NCBI GenBank assembly: GCA_964425215.1
Contig: CAYRLW010000030.1
Coordinates: forward strand, 1-42,595
Source of the DNA: CAYRLW01 sp964425215
Lineage (GTDB): Bacteria > Spirochaetota > Spirochaetia > Treponematales > Breznakiellaceae
Reading direction: 5' to 3'
DNA: 42,595 nt
How positions within the stretch are numbered: the first letter of the stretch is position 1; every line of letters starts with the position of its first letter. A program made the position numbers and the translations under genes. Below, piece by piece: positions 16,007-25,700 of this stretch. The notes beneath the pieces were generated by a model that searched no databases, was not told the origin of the DNA, and saw nothing but the letters and a program-made list of their open reading frames with translations.

Positions 16007-16771
16007 ATGATAGCCACAATAGTAAATTGTCTTGCGGTCATTGTGGGGGCCCTTTTAGGACTTCTGTTAGTTGAGCGAATTTCAGAAAAATACCGTTCCG
16101 CAATTTTTGACGGGGCGGGGATAGCCACCGTGGTCATTGGGGCCTCCATGGCCCTGGAGAGTAAGCGAATAATATTTTTGGCCCTTTCGTTAATCGCGGG
16201 GGGGCTTTTGGGAACCCTTTGGGATATTGATGGGGCTATCCTGCGCTTCGGGACGTTCCTAGAACGGATTACCCTCCGTCGGGGGAAAAAAGAACGTCCT
16301 CCGGTAGTCGGCGAAAGTACCGGACAGGGGCAGGCGGCCTGGGACTTTGGGCATGGATTTTTAAACGCTTCGGTCCTCTACTGCGTGGGGGCCATGGCAT
16401 TAATCGGATCTTTTCGGGCGGGGACCCAGGGGGATTATACCTTACTCCTTACCAAATCCGTACTAGACGGTTCCATGGCCATTCTTTTGGCCGCCGCCAT
16501 GGGGCCCGGGGTGGCTTTTTCCGCCCTCCCCATTTTGATCTACCAGGGTCTTTTGACCATCGCCGCGGTGTATATCAAGCCCTACGTCTCTCCCTTAATG
16601 ATATCCGAATTAACCGGCATCGGCGGGGCGATGATTATTATGATAGCCCTTAACCTTTTGTCGCTTAAAAAGATAAAGACCGCGAACTTTCTTCCGTCCC
16701 TCGTTATTATTGTTATTTTCGCGGCCCTGGATCCCCTCTTTGCCCAGATCGCGAAACAGTGGGGAATGTAA
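16007..16771 (+). CDS. DUF554 family membrane protein
   Basis: 254 residues with seven or so membrane segments. Typical DUF554 (E. coli YqgA, B. subtilis YdfK) features: N-terminal MIATIVNCLAVIVGALLGLLL, then GAGIATVVIGASMALES and GGLLGTLWDIDGAILRFG, and the second half FLNASVLYCVGAMALIGSF and KSVLDGSMAILLAAAMGPGVAFSALPILIYQG. The family has no established function; transport has been suggested. The stop is 19 bases from the convergent GH114 gene, with no clear terminator between. Confidence 0.92.
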   Translation: MIATIVNCLAVIVGALLGLLLVERISEKYRSAIFDGAGIATVVIGASMALESKRIIFLALSLIAGGLLGTLWDIDGAILRFGTFLERITLRRGKKERPPVVGESTGQGQAAWDFGHGFLNASVLYCVGAMALIGSFRAGTQGDYTLLLTKSVLDGSMAILLAAAMGPGVAFSALPILIYQGLLTIAAVYIKPYVSPLMISELTGIGGAMIIMIALNLLSLKKIKTANFLPSLVIIVIFAALDPLFAQIAKQWGM

Positions 16772-16790
16772 AAGGACCCGTAACAAGGTC

Positions 16791-17762
16791 TTAACGGCCC
16801 TGGTCTTCGAAATAATAAAACGTATCGATCGTATCCAGGTACACCCCGTCGTACCCTGCGGCAATAATTTGGTCCAGGTACGCCTGGGGCGAACCGAAGA
16901 GAATATCCTTCCAGGCGGTATCCCAGTACCGCACACGGTAGTTGCCCTTCCACTCGGGGTTTTCGGTTTCTATCCAGGCCGGAGCCCGGGTGGACCAGCT
17001 TTTTTGCCAATAGGTTCGGTAATCCTCCGCTTCGCCGATGCTCATATAGGCGAACACGAGACGTCGCTCCCCGTTGCTTTTCCGGGCACCCCGGCGTACC
17101 TCCTGGGCTGACAGGGCTTTCCCGTCAAAGTAGGCGTCCATGATGACCAGGTCGTAATCGGTTTTCTCCAGGGCGTCCAGGAACGCTTCGGCGTCAGAAA
17201 AGCCTTCGGGGTTGATTAAAAAAAGAAAATTACGAACCATCGCTAGGTTAGTAATCGAATTTTTGGTGAAATTCATCAGGGATGTGGGATAAGAAGGGAT
17301 GGTATCCAGGGCTCGGTGATTTGCTATAAAAGAGACAAAGTTCTCCCTTCGGTTTTTCTCCAAAATCTCCGATATTTGATTAGGTCTATCGCAATAATCG
17401 ATGGTCAGGACCTTTTTGCCCTGGCTGTTTAAAAAACGAAGCAGGCCCAGCAGGTAGTTGGTGGTTTCGGCGGGGGTCCGGTGTCCGAAATCCGGATCCC
17501 CGTACCGGAGGCTCTCCTGTCCCACCCCGTCGATGGACCCCAGGTACGCCTGCTTGAGGGGGGTGTCCAGGGGGGCCTCGAAGAGGGCGTTTCCGTTTTG
17601 GGTAAAAACGAGAAAAGAGGGGTTTGTTTTTTTCGCGTAGGCCGAAAGGTCTACCACCAAACGACGCATGGCGTCCCGGTAGTTTGTTTGGGCGGCGAGG
17701 GGATTGGACAGGGAAATCAAAGAACCCATTATTATAACGGGAAAAAAGGTGTATGGACGCAT
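16791..17762 (-). CDS. Secreted GH114 glycosidase (endo-alpha-1,4-polygalactosaminidase type)
   Basis: 323 residues with a signal peptide (about 1-25, cleavage near PLAAQ). The body matches the TM1410/MJ1477 TIM-barrel family, GH114: LVIMDAYFDG with an acidic residue at a strand end, LVFAYMSIGEAEDYRTYW with the conserved Glu, RVRYWDTAWKDILFG, and DGVYLDTIDTFYYFE. GH114 enzymes cut alpha-1,4 galactosaminoglycan, the backbone type of Pel. It is divergent from pelD, 84 bases away. In Pseudomonas the hydrolase is the N-terminal half of PelA; here it is a separate secreted enzyme, probably for trimming or release of the polymer in the periplasm. Confidence 0.88.
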   Translation of the reverse strand: MRPYTFFPVIIMGSLISLSNPLAAQTNYRDAMRRLVVDLSAYAKKTNPSFLVFTQNGNALFEAPLDTPLKQAYLGSIDGVGQESLRYGDPDFGHRTPAETTNYLLGLLRFLNSQGKKVLTIDYCDRPNQISEILEKNRRENFVSFIANHRALDTIPSYPTSLMNFTKNSITNLAMVRNFLFLINPEGFSDAEAFLDALEKTDYDLVIMDAYFDGKALSAQEVRRGARKSNGERRLVFAYMSIGEAEDYRTYWQKSWSTRAPAWIETENPEWKGNYRVRYWDTAWKDILFGSPQAYLDQIIAAGYDGVYLDTIDTFYYFEDQGR

Positions 17763-17769
17763 ATAATTG

Positions 17770-17799
17770 AGTATATACCCAGTTTTTTAAAAATGTCTT
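17770..17799 (-). promoter_or_regulatory. Leaderless-type promoter of the GH114 gene
   Basis: On the minus strand AAGACA (17794-17799), 18 bases, TATACT (17770-17775), then 7 bases to the ATG at 17762. There is no Shine-Dalgarno. The intergenic region (17763-17846) is shared with the divergent pelD; I see no equally clear promoter in the pelD direction. Confidence 0.5.
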
Positions 17800-17846
17800 G
17801 AGGGGTAGGATCTAAAACCTCATGGATAGGGAGAAACGAGGCGACA

Positions 17847-19283
17847 GTGGAAAACGGTACGGTACAGCGGGAATTTTCGACAATGAAGAGTCCTCCAGGC
17901 ATAAAAAAGCTCGGAGAGGTTCTCTCGGTTATCGTGGTTCTAGGGGGTATAAATCGCTTGGGTTCTTTTGAGCCCGGCTTTGGGTCCTTCCCGGTCAACC
18001 CCTACGCGTTTTTTTCCATGTTCGCTGCTGTTTGGTTTGGCCGCCTTTACGGTTTTACGGCCTTTTTACTGTCCATCCTTTCCTTAGCCCTTCCCTTTCC
18101 CCAGGATCGATGGCCCGACAGCGTTTTTCAACTGTACCTTCACTTTAGGATCCCCTTCCTCTGGGCCCTGGTGGGGGTATACGTTTTTGGGATGGTCCAT
18201 TCGTATTTTATGAACCAAGTGGAAACTAAAAATAAATATCTGCGTAAAGCGGCGTCGGAAAAATTTCGGTTGGATACGGAAGTAAAAGCCCTGGTGGCGG
18301 TTAACCGGGATTTGGAAGAGCGGGTTCTCCGCCAACAGGAATCGGTCACCTCGTTGTTTACCCGGATAAAGGATCTGACCTCCCAAAACTTAACGGAAAC
18401 CCTGGCCACCCTTTTGGACATGGTGAGACAATACGCGTGGGCGAGTAAGGCTTCCGTGTGGATCTATCGGGCCGATGAGAATACCTTGGAACGGTCCGCC
18501 ACTTTGGGTTGGCAGGAAGAGGACCTGGTCTTGGACAGACTTCCCGTAAACGAATCGATAGAAGGGTGGGTTGCCCGAAATAATTTGGTGTTCTCCGCCC
18601 GGATGCTGGTAAATTACGCGAACCTTCGAAAAATGGATCGGGGCCGGAACATCATGGCCTTTCCTATTTCCTTTGGCAAGGTCGTCTGGGGTGTTTTAAA
18701 CATCGAAGAGATGCCCTTTTCTAAATTCAATCTGTACACGGAAAAAATACTGGGGGCTCTTATCGATTTGGGAAGCCCCTCGATAGAAAAAACGGTGGCC
18801 AACGAAACCTTGATGGTAACCGAGTTGCACCCCCAGACGGGCTTTCCCCTCTACTCGGTGTTACGGAAAAAGATGGAACAATGGGTTTCTTCGGTGGAGT
18901 ATAGGGGGAGCACCTTTTCCATCATTATTTTGGAACTGGTTAACTTTGATTCCCTTTTGACTAGCTTTGGGGATAAAAAAATCTACGGCCTTATTAAACG
19001 GTACATGGGTGAAATTAAAACCCTATCGGGTAACGCGGGGGAGGTATACCATTACCAGAAGGATGGTCAAATGGTCTTCTTTTATCCCCAAATAGACTAC
19101 GACGGAACCGCCCTATTCTGTTTTGACCTTTTAGGGATGATCAACGGGAAGACCTGGGAGATCGACGAAAAAATTGTTCCCATGGATATGCTTATCGGGT
19201 TTGCCAACAGCGGCAAGGGCAAAATTGAGGGGGACTCTATTTTGCGGGCGGCGGAAGAGGTCCTGGAAAAGCAGAAAAGGTAG
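17847..19283 (+). CDS. pelD: PelD-like membrane GAF/GGDEF-like protein
   Basis: 478 residues from GTG 17847 (GAGG nearby); ATG 17883 is an alternative. Order of domains: 3-4 membrane segments (about 22-125), a coiled coil (130-180), a GAF domain (about 185-320) and a degenerate GGDEF-like domain (325-478). This is the architecture of PelD, the inner-membrane receptor that switches on Pel synthesis when c-di-GMP binds. The GGDEF motif is replaced by KDGQM (residues 405-409), so no cyclase activity is expected. The I-site position, RxxD in Pseudomonas PelD, reads NAGE (396-399), so c-di-GMP binding is doubtful. First gene of the pel operon. Confidence 0.85.
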   Translation: MENGTVQREFSTMKSPPGIKKLGEVLSVIVVLGGINRLGSFEPGFGSFPVNPYAFFSMFAAVWFGRLYGFTAFLLSILSLALPFPQDRWPDSVFQLYLHFRIPFLWALVGVYVFGMVHSYFMNQVETKNKYLRKAASEKFRLDTEVKALVAVNRDLEERVLRQQESVTSLFTRIKDLTSQNLTETLATLLDMVRQYAWASKASVWIYRADENTLERSATLGWQEEDLVLDRLPVNESIEGWVARNNLVFSARMLVNYANLRKMDRGRNIMAFPISFGKVVWGVLNIEEMPFSKFNLYTEKILGALIDLGSPSIEKTVANETLMVTELHPQTGFPLYSVLRKKMEQWVSSVEYRGSTFSIIILELVNFDSLLTSFGDKKIYGLIKRYMGEIKTLSGNAGEVYHYQKDGQMVFFYPQIDYDGTALFCFDLLGMINGKTWEIDEKIVPMDMLIGFANSGKGKIEGDSILRAAEEVLEKQKR

Positions 19284-19286
19284 GCC

Positions 19287-20027
19287 ATGACTATCCGAGA
19301 TTTTTTTTTAAACGTGGGAACCTTTATTTTACCCCGAACCCCCGCAGGGGCGTTAAAGGCCTTTGAGGGGGGCTTTGCTCCCATCGAGGCGTTCATTTAC
19401 AAATCCACCTCTTCCAAGCCCATCGATGAACAGCCCTACGACCTGGATGAGATCGAACGGATCCTTTCCCGGCCTAATTTGGACTTTAAAACCAACGTGG
19501 TCCTTATGGGTATTTTTGAAAAGCTCATTCACCACGAGGATCAGGAATTGGCCCTCTTCGCGGCCGAAAGCATCAACGTCATTGAAAATCGGTATAACAA
19601 TAGGATTAGCGTTCTTAAAAAAGAAATTACCCAGGCGAATAGTCCCCTCGAAAGGCTTTCCGAACTGGGCCGGCTTTACTTTGAGCTTGCCCTGCTGAAT
19701 AATAAACGGCAGGCGATTAAAGAATTCTATATAGACCAATCTCTCCACTACTTTAAGGAACTCCTCCGTTTCCGTACCCTAACGGCAAGCGAACGGAACA
19801 CCTATGTTCGTTCTTTAATGGAGGCGCGGGATTACAAAACCGCTTCGGAGTTATTAAAGAAAAAAAACGCCCCCAAAACAGCGGATGATATTTTACTGTT
19901 AGCGGAGATTGAGTATTCGCAAAAAAAATTCGATCGGGCCTCCGAGTTGATTTCCCGGCTGATCGGTCACATGGATGAACTGAACGAACGGGATATGGCC
20001 CTCTACGCTTATTGGATGGGGGCTTAG
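19287..20027 (+). CDS. PelE-like TPR protein without membrane segments
   Basis: 246 residues, 3 bases after pelD. Rich in helices with TPR-like pairs: ERLSELGRLYFELALLNNKRQAIKEFY, HYFKELLRFRTLTASERNTYVRSLMEARDYKTASELLKKK, and ADDILLLAEIEYSQKKFDRASELISRLI. Its position between pelD and pelF is where pelE lies in the Pseudomonas operon (the PelDEFG inner-membrane complex). Pseudomonas PelE has two N-terminal membrane segments; here the N-terminus is only mildly hydrophobic (FFLNVGTFILP), so it may be cytoplasmic and bind PelD or PelF directly. The assignment rests on position and TPR content. Confidence 0.65.
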   Translation: MTIRDFFLNVGTFILPRTPAGALKAFEGGFAPIEAFIYKSTSSKPIDEQPYDLDEIERILSRPNLDFKTNVVLMGIFEKLIHHEDQELALFAAESINVIENRYNNRISVLKKEITQANSPLERLSELGRLYFELALLNNKRQAIKEFYIDQSLHYFKELLRFRTLTASERNTYVRSLMEARDYKTASELLKKKNAPKTADDILLLAEIEYSQKKFDRASELISRLIGHMDELNERDMALYAYWMGA

Positions 20028-20030
20028 GGA

Positions 20031-21428
20031 ATGCGGGTTTGCCTCTTACTAGAAGGTTCCTACCCCTACATAACCGGCGGGGTTTCCTCCTGGACCCAGG
20101 ATCTTATCACCAGCCTTCCCCAGGTGGAGTTTTCCCTATTTACCATATCCCCCACGAGAAACCAAACCTTAAAATATCCCCTTCCACCCAATATTAAGGA
20201 GCACGTGGATGTGGTTTTGGGGGAACAGGGACCATCCCAGGGGCATTTACGGAATAGAAAGCAACTTTTACGTCTTCTTAAGCTTATTCAAGCCCAGTCG
20301 CCCCATATATCGACGCAAGAAATAGTAGAACTGATAAAACTGATCCCCGAGGGTTACAATCCCATGGAATTGGCCCTGGAATCTCAAATTTTTTGGGATA
20401 TTTTGGTGGAACTAAACCGGAAACACAATCCCATGTACCCCTTTACGGATTTTTACTGGGCCTGGAAGGCGGCTTTTTCCATGCTTTTCACCGTAACCGC
20501 CGCCCCACCGCCGGAGGCGGACCTGTACCACGCCATCTCCACGGGGTACGCGGGGCTCGTGGCCGTGGCGGCTAAGTACCGCCGGGGGAAGCCCTTTTTG
20601 CTAACCGAACACGGACTGTACCATAAGGAGCGGGAAATCGAACTGCGGAGGGCCAGTTTTATCCGGGGCTACCAGCGGGATCTGTGGATCGCGGTGTACC
20701 ATTTTTTAAGCCACTTGGCGTACCAATCGGCGGACTATTCCACCTCCCTCTTTGAATACAACCGGCAGGTTCAACTTGAACTGGGCGCCCAGGAGGACCG
20801 GGCCCTGGTAATTCCCAACGGTATCGATATTCCCCGGTTTTCTTCCGTAACCCGGTATAAAAAGCCGGGTTTTCACGTGGGGTTGGTCGGCCGGGTGGTT
20901 CCCATCAAGGATATTAAAACCTTTATTACCATGGCCCGGATCGTCCATCACCGTATTCGGGAGGCGGAATTCTACTGTATCGGCCCCACGGACGAGGACC
21001 CGGAGTATTACGAAGATTGTCAGCGGATGGTAGAAAGTTTTCAACTTTCCCAGGTATTCCATTTTACGGGTCGTCAAAACGTGTTGGAATACTACGCCTT
21101 TTTAGACGTCATGCTGTTAACGAGCATCCGGGAAGCCCAGCCGCTGGTTATCCTGGAAGCCTACGCCGCAGGACTCCCGGTGGTAAGCACCCGGGTCGGC
21201 AACGTAGCCGAAATGATGGACTACGATGACCGATTCCTTGCCTCGTCCAAGGACGCGGAAAAGTTGGCCGAATCGGTGGTGTGGATCCACAGCCATCCCG
21301 AGGAAACCGACCAGGTGGTACGGCAAAAGCAACAGAAGGTCCGGGAACGGTACGATAAGGTTACCCTGTACGAAACCTTTGGCCGCCTGTACACCACGAT
21401 CGTGGAGGGTCAGCCATGGCGGGCATAG
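20031..21428 (+). CDS. pelF: PelF glycosyltransferase (GT4)
   Basis: 465 residues. Cytosolic GT-B enzyme that polymerises the Pel chain from nucleotide sugar. The start is typical of PelF: CLLLEGSYPYITGGVSSW, the acceptor-side Gly loop. Further on are LLTEHGLYHKEREIEL, IPNGIDIPRF, the second Gly loop HVGLVGRVVPIKDIKTFI, and the GT4 EX7E motif in REAQPLVILEAYAAG. Length is close to Pseudomonas PelF (507). It starts 3 bases after the pelE-like gene and overlaps pelG by 13 bases, indicating coupled translation. Confidence 0.96.
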   Translation: MRVCLLLEGSYPYITGGVSSWTQDLITSLPQVEFSLFTISPTRNQTLKYPLPPNIKEHVDVVLGEQGPSQGHLRNRKQLLRLLKLIQAQSPHISTQEIVELIKLIPEGYNPMELALESQIFWDILVELNRKHNPMYPFTDFYWAWKAAFSMLFTVTAAPPPEADLYHAISTGYAGLVAVAAKYRRGKPFLLTEHGLYHKEREIELRRASFIRGYQRDLWIAVYHFLSHLAYQSADYSTSLFEYNRQVQLELGAQEDRALVIPNGIDIPRFSSVTRYKKPGFHVGLVGRVVPIKDIKTFITMARIVHHRIREAEFYCIGPTDEDPEYYEDCQRMVESFQLSQVFHFTGRQNVLEYYAFLDVMLLTSIREAQPLVILEAYAAGLPVVSTRVGNVAEMMDYDDRFLASSKDAEKLAESVVWIHSHPEETDQVVRQKQQKVRERYDKVTLYETFGRLYTTIVEGQPWRA

Positions 21429-22756
21429 GGTTTGAGTTGCAACGGGCTCTCCGGGGCGGTAGCCTGGTTAAGGCGGTGACGGTTGCCCTTACGGGTATCG
21501 TCATTGTCGCGGGACCCTGGCTTATTTCCATCATTGGAATATCCATCATCACCGGAACCGCCTCCTTTGTTTTACGGGAAGGGCAGGGCCTCTTTATCGG
21601 TGTGATCGTGTATGGGTACGCTTTTTCTATCTGCCTTTTTGGGGGGCTTCATTACATCTTTACCCGGTATATCTCGGATCTGCTATTCAATAAAAAATAC
21701 CACCGGGTTACGGCGACCCTGGTCTTGGTAAGCCTGGGGACGGTTTTCCTGGGGGTCCTTATGGGGCTTCCCTTTGCCCTGAGCGTCTCCAGCCCCCAGA
21801 TCAGCCATGGAGCCCTGTTTAAGGTCGCCATGGTCATCCTTTTTGTGGCTATCAACATTATTTGGCTAGAGATGCTCGTCATCACCATTTTGAAGGGCTT
21901 TTTTACGATTATCGGGGCGTATTTAGCCGGTATGGCCGTTTCAGTCGGCGGTACGGTGTATTTGGGCGCCCGCTATGCCCTGGGGGGCGCCCTCTTGGGC
22001 TTCTCCATCGGCCAGCTTGCGGTGGCCCTTATCCTGTTTATCATCATCCTCCGCTGGACTGTTCCTTCCCGACCGCTGTATGAGCTCAAGCCCCTCTGGA
22101 ACCACGCGCGGCGCTACCGCGCTTTGATGCTCTCCGGCTGGTTTTATTCCGCCGGATTATGGGTCGATAAGATGGTGTTTTGGTTTACCAAGGGAGCTTC
22201 CATCGGGGGAACTCCTATTCATCTGTACGAGGGTTACGATAACGCCGCGTATATAGCCAATCTGAGCGTCATACCCGCGCTGGTGTTTTTTACCATTTTC
22301 ACGGAAACCACCTTTTTTGCGGGGCTCCGGCGTTTTCTTTTAAAGTTAGGGACCCATATATACACCCGGATAATCGAAGAGCGGTACGCACTCCTTCAAA
22401 ACAGCAGGAAAATAATCGGTGAACAGTTGTATTTTCATGGACTTATCGTCCTGGTCCTTTTGGTTATTCTGCGGGGGTTTTTGGTAAAGGTTTTGGTGGT
22501 GGCGGTGTTTTTCCACATGGCTTTTTTAACCTTTTTTACGTTTCTCTTTTATCTTGAATCCTACGATAAGGCCCTGCGCTCTAGTATTTTGTTTTTTTTC
22601 ACCAATTTCGCCCTTACCCTGGCTTCGGTGTATGTACCGTGGATACCCCCCGGTACGGGGTACCTGGCAGGAGCCCTGGTCGCCGGAGTATATTCGCTGT
22701 ATCATCTATATAATAATTTGAATAATTTGGACCGTATTATTTTTATGCGTAATTAG
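21416..22756 (+). CDS. pelG: PelG inner-membrane exopolysaccharide transporter
   Basis: 446 residues with about 12 membrane segments, a MOP/Wzx-like flippase. The N-terminus MAGIGFELQRALRG is the characteristic PelG start. The middle has LMLSGWFYSAGLWVDKMVFWF and the loop with YEGYDNAAYIANLSVIPALVFFT, also typical of the family. With PelD, PelE and PelF it should form the synthase complex that moves the polymer across the inner membrane. Length matches the family (about 456 in Pseudomonas). Confidence 0.96.
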   Translation: MAGIGFELQRALRGGSLVKAVTVALTGIVIVAGPWLISIIGISIITGTASFVLREGQGLFIGVIVYGYAFSICLFGGLHYIFTRYISDLLFNKKYHRVTATLVLVSLGTVFLGVLMGLPFALSVSSPQISHGALFKVAMVILFVAINIIWLEMLVITILKGFFTIIGAYLAGMAVSVGGTVYLGARYALGGALLGFSIGQLAVALILFIIILRWTVPSRPLYELKPLWNHARRYRALMLSGWFYSAGLWVDKMVFWFTKGASIGGTPIHLYEGYDNAAYIANLSVIPALVFFTIFTETTFFAGLRRFLLKLGTHIYTRIIEERYALLQNSRKIIGEQLYFHGLIVLVLLVILRGFLVKVLVVAVFFHMAFLTFFTFLFYLESYDKALRSSILFFFTNFALTLASVYVPWIPPGTGYLAGALVAGVYSLYHLYNNLNNLDRIIFMRN

Positions 22757-22766
22757 GAGAGAACGT

Positions 22767-25700
22767 ATGGACGCAAAGATCGCTGTGGCGGTAGCGGGGC
22801 TGGTTTTGCTAGGAAATCTGGGGTTTGCTCAGCAAAGTAAGAGCCCCGGAACAGGGAACGCCACGGGGTCTCCCTCCGGCGCTTCGGCGGGTACCGAACG
22901 GATTCCCGCGATTCTTCCTCCGAGGGACCCTAATCTAATCTTTGTGGAGGGTGAGTCGGCGGTTTCCACGAATTTTGCCCGGGAGCCGATCCTGAACTAC
23001 GATTGTTCGGGGTATAGAACCCTGCAGCTAAACCAATCCACGGCTCTCAAAGGCGACGCGGTGTACTTTGCCGATTTCGCTTTTTTTGTGGAATCCACGG
23101 GGACCTACGAGCTGTGGTACGGCGGTACTCCTCCGGCCAACAAGGACGAGGCTCAGGTTTCCTACGCTTCTCCCTTTAGCTTGGTCCTTGATAAAACGAG
23201 CACCTTTGAAATTTTCCGCGATACGGTGCACGTGGTGGAAAATTATACCCCCGCGTATTATTGGAACCTGGTGGGGGACTTTCCCCTGCAAAGCGGAAGC
23301 CACCGATTGCGGTTCCAGGTTGTAAAACCCAGAAATTACGACGGCAAATACTTCTTTTACCTGGATAACTTTTTTTTGGTTAAAAAAGAAAACGGCAAAC
23401 GGCTTCCAATTACGATAAAGCCTACGGTGTTTCCCCAGGATATGGATAACCGATCCATCGATCGATCCTTTTATTCGATCGATGAGTACGAAAAGAGGAT
23501 ACGGGATAACCCCACCGATGTAACCGCGGCGTTAGAGCTCTCCATGGTCTACTCGTTGATCGGGGATTACTATAACGCCCTTAAGTATCTGCGCCGCGCG
23601 GATCTGTTGGAACCCCAGAATAGGACTATCATGCTCCTTTTGGCTAAAAACACCCTCTGGAAGGGTGATACGGCTGGAGCCTTGGCTTTATATAAAAACC
23701 TACTTAAGTACTACGGGGATGACCGGGGAATTTGGCTCGAGGCGGGAAAGGTGGCCGCGTGGACGGGCCGCTATACCGATTCGGTGGCCTTTTTTACGGA
23801 CGCCCTGAAAAAGTTCCCCAAGGATCTGTCCCTTATCGTTAACCGGGGACTAAGCGAGCTGTGGTCCGGCGCGACGGTCCAAGCGAAAAAGGACTTCGAA
23901 ACCGCCCTGGCGTTGACCGGCAAGGACGTGGGACAACGGAAAAACCTGGGTTCCATATATTCCGTCAACGGGTACCCCGATTTAGCGGTGCCGGTGTACA
24001 AGGATGCCTTGACAATGGCTCCGGGGGATGTGGAACTGTATACCCTGCTCTATGACACCTACACCCGGTTAAACCGAACCAAGGATGCCCAGAGTATAAG
24101 GGATCTTATGGAGAAGCGGTTTATCCCGACGCCGGAACTGACGGACTTTTTAGATATTTTTAACCAGAAAATTCAGCTAAAAAACCTGGTGTTGGACGAT
24201 TATAAGAAACAATTAGAAGCGGAAAGCGACAATTTGGAACTCCGCAAACTCATCGCCGAAACGGATTTTTGGAACGGCGATATGGACGGGGGCATCAGGG
24301 AATACGAAAGTATTTTGGCTAACTATATTTACCGCCAGCTGAGGACCATGGAAAAATCTTCCTCGGAGTATATGGGGATCCTGGATCGGTCCCTGGTCTA
24401 TTCCCGTTACCTTTTGAACCTGCCCCAGCTGACGTCATCCTACGCCAAACGGTTGGCCGACCAGCTGGGAGCTATAAAAAAGGCCCAGGCCGATTTGGCC
24501 CAAAAAAAAGCCGCCAACGCCGATTTGGTTAAAAAGGGAAAGGAAGCGGATTTGGCGGGGGAAAATTCCCTGAACGAGAAGATAACCCAAGCCCAATCGG
24601 AGCTAGCCGGGACTATAAACGAGATTAGCTTCCTCTCCGCTACGGTTCAAACCTTGGCCGATCGTTTTACCTCGGATCAGGATCGACTAAAGGTTCTGGC
24701 CCAGGGAGACGCGAAACAGGAAGAGACCTTTAAAAATTTGACCAAGGATACCCATTGGACCTGGGATCGGCAAGCTATGGAAAGGGAGCTGGAGAAGGCT
24801 CGCCAGAACGGCACCAACCTGGCCACCTACGCCTTGGGCCGTATCGCCTTGTTTCAAGGAGACGCCTCCGGAGCTCAGAGGAATTTTGCCGCTTTGACTA
24901 AAGAGAAAGTCCCTCTGTCGGGGACCAATTTCGGTCTGGTGGAGTCTCTGCTAGCAACCGGGCCGTTGCCATCCGTAGATTCCCTTAAGGTCCTTTCGGA
25001 TACGGAAGAACCCTTCGCCTCCCTCCAAAGTGATTTTATAGCCTACCTGGGGATCGTGGAGGAAAAAAGCGCCAGCGCGCCGGGGTTTCTGTCCGAAGAC
25101 CCGGTGGTAGCGGTGAACGGGGCCCTTAAGGACTTGGCCTCCCTTCGGGACGGCTCCTTTAAACAAAAGACCCTGGTAGATAAGAGTACCCAGGAAATTT
25201 ACAAGCTCCTTTCCCGATCCCTAGAACGGAACTTCTACGATTTGGCTCAAAATACCTCGGATACCCACAACGAATTGGGAAATTTTTATCAAAGCGCTAA
25301 ACGATACGCCGACGCGATAGACCAATTTAAACAGGTTATGGCCATCGACCCCTGGAACCGGGAGGCCCTTTTTAAGCTCGGTCAGGTGTACCAATACAAC
25401 GGGAATTGGGCTCAGGCCCAACAATTGTACAAAAAGGTGTACAATGACGATCCATTCTTTAACAACGTGGCCCATTTTTACAACCAGATAGAGCGGGAGT
25501 ACGCCGATAGAATCGACGCATCCGCTTCGTTCATGGCCGATACCACCCGGCTCGTTCAGACGAATACCCTGGATTGGGGAAAGAACGTAAACGAAATAGT
25601 TGGGATTACCGCATCCTACACCTCCATATACCAGCGTTTCCCCGTAGTCCCCGCATACGGTAGCCTGGACCATCGTTTTGCCCTGGCCGTTCCCCTGACT

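Noticed and set aside
17804..17846. A promoter for pelD in the divergent region
   Set aside because: TTGAGG at 17798 has no acceptable -10 at 16-18 bases; I could not support a site.
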